A DNA stretch of 15,116 nucleotides from Deltaproteobacteria bacterium (lineage in GTDB: Bacteria > Myxococcota > Polyangia > Haliangiales > Haliangiaceae). Below are positions 11,982 to 15,116 of this stretch, piece by piece. How positions within the stretch are numbered: position 1 is the first letter of the stretch; each line of letters opens with the position of its first letter. The stretch covers positions 1 through 15,116 of the forward strand of contig JAGSPR010000158.1 of assembly GCA_018262455.1 (NCBI GenBank). The letters are read 5' to 3'. Both the position numbers and the translations under genes were made by a program. Below the pieces are notes generated by a model. That model searched no databases. It saw only the letters and a list, made by a program, of their open reading frames with translations, and was not told the origin of the DNA.

Positions 11982-14276
11982 ATGACCAGCCCAAGCCTCG
12001 TTCTGCGTCGTGGCCTCGCCGCCCTGGCGGTCGCCCTCGTGGCCTCCGCCGCCCCGGCGCACGCGATCGAGCCGGTGCCCTCGTTCCGCTACCTGGTGAC
12101 CGGGAACGGGTTCGGATTCCAGGTGTTCGACGTCGGCGCGAACGCGGTGAAGCACTATCTCGAGCGGCCCTATCGCTACCTGCGGGCCAACCCGCAGAAC
12201 CCCGATGGGGAGGGGATCGTGCGCCGCAACCTCGTGTTCGACACCTACTTCGGGGTCAAGGCGGGGAGCACGGCGGCGTGGCTCGGTGGCCGGGCGCCCG
12301 GCGAGGTCGGGTACGTCGCCGAGACGAACATGATCCGCTCCGCGGTGACCGTCGGAGGCGTCACCACCGAGTCGTTCTTCGTCGCGCCGTTCGGGTACCA
12401 GGGCAACGCGATGGTGATGCTGCTGAAGGTCACCAACAGCAGCGGATCCCCCCAGCCGGTCACCAGCTACGCGATCCACAACTTCAAGCTCGGATCGGCC
12501 CCCAACCCGGACGAGCCCGGGTCCAATGGCGAGACGATCTCGTACGACGCGACGTCGCAGACCGCCACCGAGACCGGACCCGGCGGCGGGACGATGATCT
12601 ACGCGCCGATCGGGGGAGCCGATGTGTCGAGCTGCGCGCCGGACGCGTTCCAGACGATCGCCGCGGGTGCCGGGATCTCGATGCAGCCGAGCTGCACCGG
12701 TGCGGACCGCAAGAACGCGTTCTCGAAGGATCTGGGCACGCTGGCGGCCGGCGAATCCAGATGGTGGGGCGTCGCGGTGCTGTTCGAAGGCGAGGACAGC
12801 GCGACGGCCACGCGCGACAAGTGGACCGCGTTCCTCGCCAACCGCACCGCCGACACGCTGTACACCGACCTGCTCGCCGAGTGGGACGCGTGGCGCAAGC
12901 CGCCGCCCGCGGGGCTCGCGCCGCAAGAGACTGCGATCTGGCGCCAGGCCGAGGCCGTGCTGCGCATGGGGCAGATCCTCGAGCCGTACCAGGAGAGCCC
13001 GCGCCGTCACAACCACGGGATGATCCTGGCCAGCTTGCCGCCCGGCGGCTGGCACACCGGCTGGGTGCGCGACGCGGTCTACGCGACGGTCGCGCTCGCG
13101 CGCGCCGGCCACGCCACCGAGGCGAAGCAATCGCTCGACTTCTTCCTCGACGCCGACGCCGGCAAGTACGGCTCGTTCGTCAACGATGTCCCGTACCGGA
13201 TCAGCACCGTGCGCTACTACGGCGATGGCGAGGAGGAGGCTGACTTCTCCGGCGCGCCGACGCGTAATGTCGAGATCGACGGCTGGGGGCTGTACCTGTG
13301 GGGCGCGCGAACCTACGTCGATTCGAGCGGCGACATCGCCTGGCTCGGCCAGACCACGAAGAAGGGCGACACCGTCTACGACGCGCTCCGCGATGGCGTG
13401 GCCGAGCCGCTCGCCAGCAACATGGAAGAGGCGGGGATGGCGATCGCCGACGCGTCGATCTGGGAGGTCCACTGGGGCAATCGCGAGCACTTCCTCTACA
13501 CGACCGCGGCCGCCGCGCGCGGGTTCTGCGACATGGCCACGCTGGCGCGCCGTGCCGGGCGCCCGGACGACATCGAGCGCTATCGCGGGCTGCACGACAA
13601 AGCGGTCACCGCGATGAAGACGTTCTTCATCGACTCGAACAAGGTGCTGACGGGCTCGCTCGAGCGGCTCGCGCGCGGCTCGAACTACCGCGATGGCTCG
13701 ACGATCGAGGCCCTCACGTGGTCGCTCGTCGGTGCAGATAGCGCCACCGGCAAGGCGACGCTCGATGCGATGTCCTTCCTCCAGACCCCCGCGGGCGGCT
13801 ACAAGCGCCTTGAGGGCTCGCAGGATCAGTACGACACCGACGAATGGATCTTGATCGATCTGCGCGCTTCGTCGGCCTTCCGGCGTTCTGGCGATGATGC
13901 GAAGGCCGACCAGCTGCTGGCGTGGGTGACCGGTCAGGGCTCGGTGAACTTCAACCTGCTGCCCGAGCTCTACAACACGCGGACCTCGAGCGGCCAGATC
14001 GGCGCGTACTCGGGGAGCATTCCGATGGTCGGCTACGGGGCCGGGGCCTATCAGATGACGCTGCTCGATCGCGCCGGTGCGTTCGAGGCCAACGACTGTG
14101 GCCAGCTAGATCCGGGCGACGACGCGGGCCCGGGCGGTGGTGGCGACGACGATGACACCGGCGGGCCTCGCACGGGCGTTGCGTGCGCGTGCAGCGGCGG
14201 CCCTGGGTCCCCGGGCACCGGCCTGGTGCTGGCCGGCGTGTTCGCGGTCGTGCTGCGTCGGCGGAGGCGCGGGTGA
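11982..14276 (+). CDS. Secreted glycoside hydrolase family 15 (glucoamylase-like) protein with MYXO-CTERM-like tail
   Basis: The protein has 764 residues from the ATG at 11982, chosen because AGGG lies 5 bases upstream and the signal peptide then begins properly (MTSPSLVLRRGLAALAVALV, cleavage after AHA, residue 28). The frame is open further upstream, with ATGs at 11955 and 11880. Residues about 30-300 form a beta-sandwich-like N-terminal domain, as in bacterial glucoamylases/glucodextranases. Residues about 310-700 are the (alpha/alpha)6-barrel type domain: WVRDAVY (361-367), ASIWEVHWGNREHFLY with E495 as likely general acid, and LLPELYN with E662 as likely base, then PMVGYGAGAY. An acidic Gly/Asp linker leads to C735-A-C737, a hydrophobic helix and RRRRR. 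It probably hydrolyses alpha-glucans at the cell surface (family knowledge; exact linkage unknown). It is coupled to the sugar ABC gene. Confidence 0.88.
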   Translation: MTSPSLVLRRGLAALAVALVASAAPAHAIEPVPSFRYLVTGNGFGFQVFDVGANAVKHYLERPYRYLRANPQNPDGEGIVRRNLVFDTYFGVKAGSTAAWLGGRAPGEVGYVAETNMIRSAVTVGGVTTESFFVAPFGYQGNAMVMLLKVTNSSGSPQPVTSYAIHNFKLGSAPNPDEPGSNGETISYDATSQTATETGPGGGTMIYAPIGGADVSSCAPDAFQTIAAGAGISMQPSCTGADRKNAFSKDLGTLAAGESRWWGVAVLFEGEDSATATRDKWTAFLANRTADTLYTDLLAEWDAWRKPPPAGLAPQETAIWRQAEAVLRMGQILEPYQESPRRHNHGMILASLPPGGWHTGWVRDAVYATVALARAGHATEAKQSLDFFLDADAGKYGSFVNDVPYRISTVRYYGDGEEEADFSGAPTRNVEIDGWGLYLWGARTYVDSSGDIAWLGQTTKKGDTVYDALRDGVAEPLASNMEEAGMAIADASIWEVHWGNREHFLYTTAAAARGFCDMATLARRAGRPDDIERYRGLHDKAVTAMKTFFIDSNKVLTGSLERLARGSNYRDGSTIEALTWSLVGADSATGKATLDAMSFLQTPAGGYKRLEGSQDQYDTDEWILIDLRASSAFRRSGDDAKADQLLAWVTGQGSVNFNLLPELYNTRTSSGQIGAYSGSIPMVGYGAGAYQMTLLDRAGAFEANDCGQLDPGDDAGPGGGGDDDDTGGPRTGVACACSGGPGSPGTGLVLAGVFAVVLRRRRRG
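14263..14267 (+). promoter_or_regulatory. Ribosome binding site within the end of the GH15 gene
   Basis: GGAGG lies 5 bases before the GTG start of the ABC ATPase gene, inside the codons for the Arg-rich tail of the GH15 protein. It supports the GTG at 14273 and direct coupling of the two genes. Confidence 0.6.
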
Positions 14277-15116
14277 GCGTCATCGAGCTTCGCGGGATCT
14301 GCAAGCAGTTCCCAGGAGTCCGCGCGCTGCACGAGGTCTCGCTCGAGATCGAGCGTGGTGAGGTGCTCGGGCTCATCGGGGAGAACGGTGCCGGCAAGTC
14401 GACGCTGATCAAGATCCTCGGCGGCGTGTACGAGGCCGGAAGTTATCGCGGCGAGGTCGTGGTCTCCGGGCGTGCCCAGGCGTTCCGGACGACCCGCGAT
14501 GCGCGGCGCGCCGGGATCGCCGTGGTCCACCAGGAGCTGAGCCTCGTGCCCGAGATGACGGTGGCCGAGAACCTGATGCTCGGGTCCGAGCCCGGCCGGC
14601 TCGGGATCGTCGATCGCGTGCGGGCAGAGGCGACCGCGCGGGACCTCTTGCGCGCCGTGATGGGCGACGAGGCGGCCTCGATCGACCTCGAGCTGCCGGC
14701 GGGTCACCTCGGGGTCGGCGTCCAGCAGTTGCTCGAGATCGCGCGCGCGCTGGCCGACGAGGCACGCGTGATCATTCTCGACGAGCCCACCGCCGCGCTC
14801 ACCGACGGCGAGATCGAGCGCCTGTTCACGCTCGTTCGCGAGAGGCGCACCGCCGGCGCGTCGTTCGTCTATATCTCGCACCGGCTCGAAGAGATCCGGG
14901 CGCTGTGCGACCGGGTCGCCGTGATGCGCGATGGCGAGCTGGTCGGGATCCGCGGTGCGCAGGCGAGCACGGACGAGATCATCGCGATGATGACCGGCAA
15001 GGAGCTGGGCGATGTCCACGCGCCGACCGCCGGCGCCGCCCTCGGCGAGCCCGTCCTCGAGGTCGCGAACCTCCGCGTGGCTCACCCTGCCCTGCCCGAT
15101 CGCTTCGTCGTCGACG
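14273..15116 (+). CDS. CUT2-family (XylG/RbsA-like) sugar ABC transporter ATP-binding protein; 3' end outside window
   Basis: The GTG start overlaps the GH15 stop (GTGA) and has a GGAGG site 5 bases upstream. The 281 residues present cover the first nucleotide-binding domain and the start of the linker or second domain. Walker A is GENGAGKST (36-44), the Q-loop is HQELSLVPEM (86-95), Walker B is VIILDEPTAAL (166-176), and the switch His is in SHRLEEI (H203). The insert GGVYEAGSYRGEVVVSG is like that of XylG-type sugar importers, where two ATPase domains occur in one chain. The signature reads LGVGVQQ (146-152) instead of LSVGQQQ or LSGGQ, so Ser and Gln at key positions are missing in this domain. 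The permease and binding protein are probably downstream. The likely substrate is a monosaccharide; xylose or ribose type cannot be told apart. Confidence 0.85.
   Translation, partial: MSVIELRGICKQFPGVRALHEVSLEIERGEVLGLIGENGAGKSTLIKILGGVYEAGSYRGEVVVSGRAQAFRTTRDARRAGIAVVHQELSLVPEMTVAENLMLGSEPGRLGIVDRVRAEATARDLLRAVMGDEAASIDLELPAGHLGVGVQQLLEIARALADEARVIILDEPTAALTDGEIERLFTLVRERRTAGASFVYISHRLEEIRALCDRVAVMRDGELVGIRGAQASTDEIIAMMTGKELGDVHAPTAGAALGEPVLEVANLRVAHPALPDRFVVD

Noticed and set aside
11559..13595. Minus-strand open frame of 678 codons opposite the GH15 gene
   Set aside because: It is a shadow of a gene with signal peptide and catalytic motifs, and also crosses the CBM48-like gene in another frame.

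Overview
The window is high-GC DNA, tightly packed with genes on both strands. The best fit is a myxobacterium (Myxococcota), perhaps of the Haliangium/Kofleriaceae type. Three things support this: two secreted proteins end in a MYXO-CTERM-like tail (Cys, glycine-rich stretch, hydrophobic helix, Arg cluster); there is a sigma factor followed by a zinc-finger/Ser-Thr kinase/TPR fusion of the kind these bacteria carry in large numbers; and there are many small Cys-containing lipoproteins. The lineage is inferred, because no rRNA or housekeeping marker is present. No tRNA, rRNA, CRISPR array, insertion sequence or phage gene was seen, and no gene-free stretch reaches 300 bases.

Layout. (1) 1-2478, plus strand: the 3' end of a BadF/BcrA/HgdC-type acyl-CoA dehydratase activase-related protein, then a 480-residue 2-hydroxyacyl-CoA dehydratase-like protein with conserved Cys motifs, then a translationally coupled 105-residue orphan. 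(2) 2490-4992, minus strand: a four-gene envelope operon comprising a small two-helix membrane protein, a lipoprotein with a charged coiled coil and a four-fold CX3C tail, a secreted or membrane helical protein with two C-terminal membrane segments, and a second Cys-containing lipoprotein. Two of its three junctions are 4-base start/stop overlaps. (3) 5060-8716, plus strand, divergent from that operon: a sigma-70-family regulator, then a 933-residue protein joining an anti-sigma-type zinc finger (zf-HC2) to a Ser/Thr kinase, one membrane helix, a four-cysteine periplasmic segment and kinesin-light-chain-like TPRs. (4) 8736-9952, plus strand: two glutaredoxin-fold proteins, the first with no cysteine at all and the second with a CPWT active site. 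(5) 10091-11341: an astacin-like zinc metalloprotease with an N-terminal lipobox and a C-terminal MYXO-CTERM-like tail. (6) 11338-11778, minus strand: a lipoprotein with an AMPK-beta/CBM48-like glycan-binding domain. (7) 11982-14276: a secreted GH15 (glucoamylase-like) protein with a MYXO-CTERM-like tail, coupled by a GTGA overlap to (8) 14273-end, a CUT2-type (XylG/RbsA-like) sugar ABC ATPase cut by the window edge.

How the parts may work together (inference). The right end reads as a surface alpha-glucan module: a carbohydrate-binding lipoprotein, an anchored glucoamylase-like enzyme and a sugar importer. The centre reads as a signalling module in which the kinase fusion could hold or release the sigma factor in response to an envelope cue. 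The divergent four-gene envelope operon is a natural candidate target or sensor partner. The most unusual items are that operon with its CX3C-rich lipoprotein, the cysteine-free glutaredoxin beside a CPWT glutaredoxin, the doubly anchored astacin-like protease, and the non-canonical ABC signature motif (LGVGVQQ).
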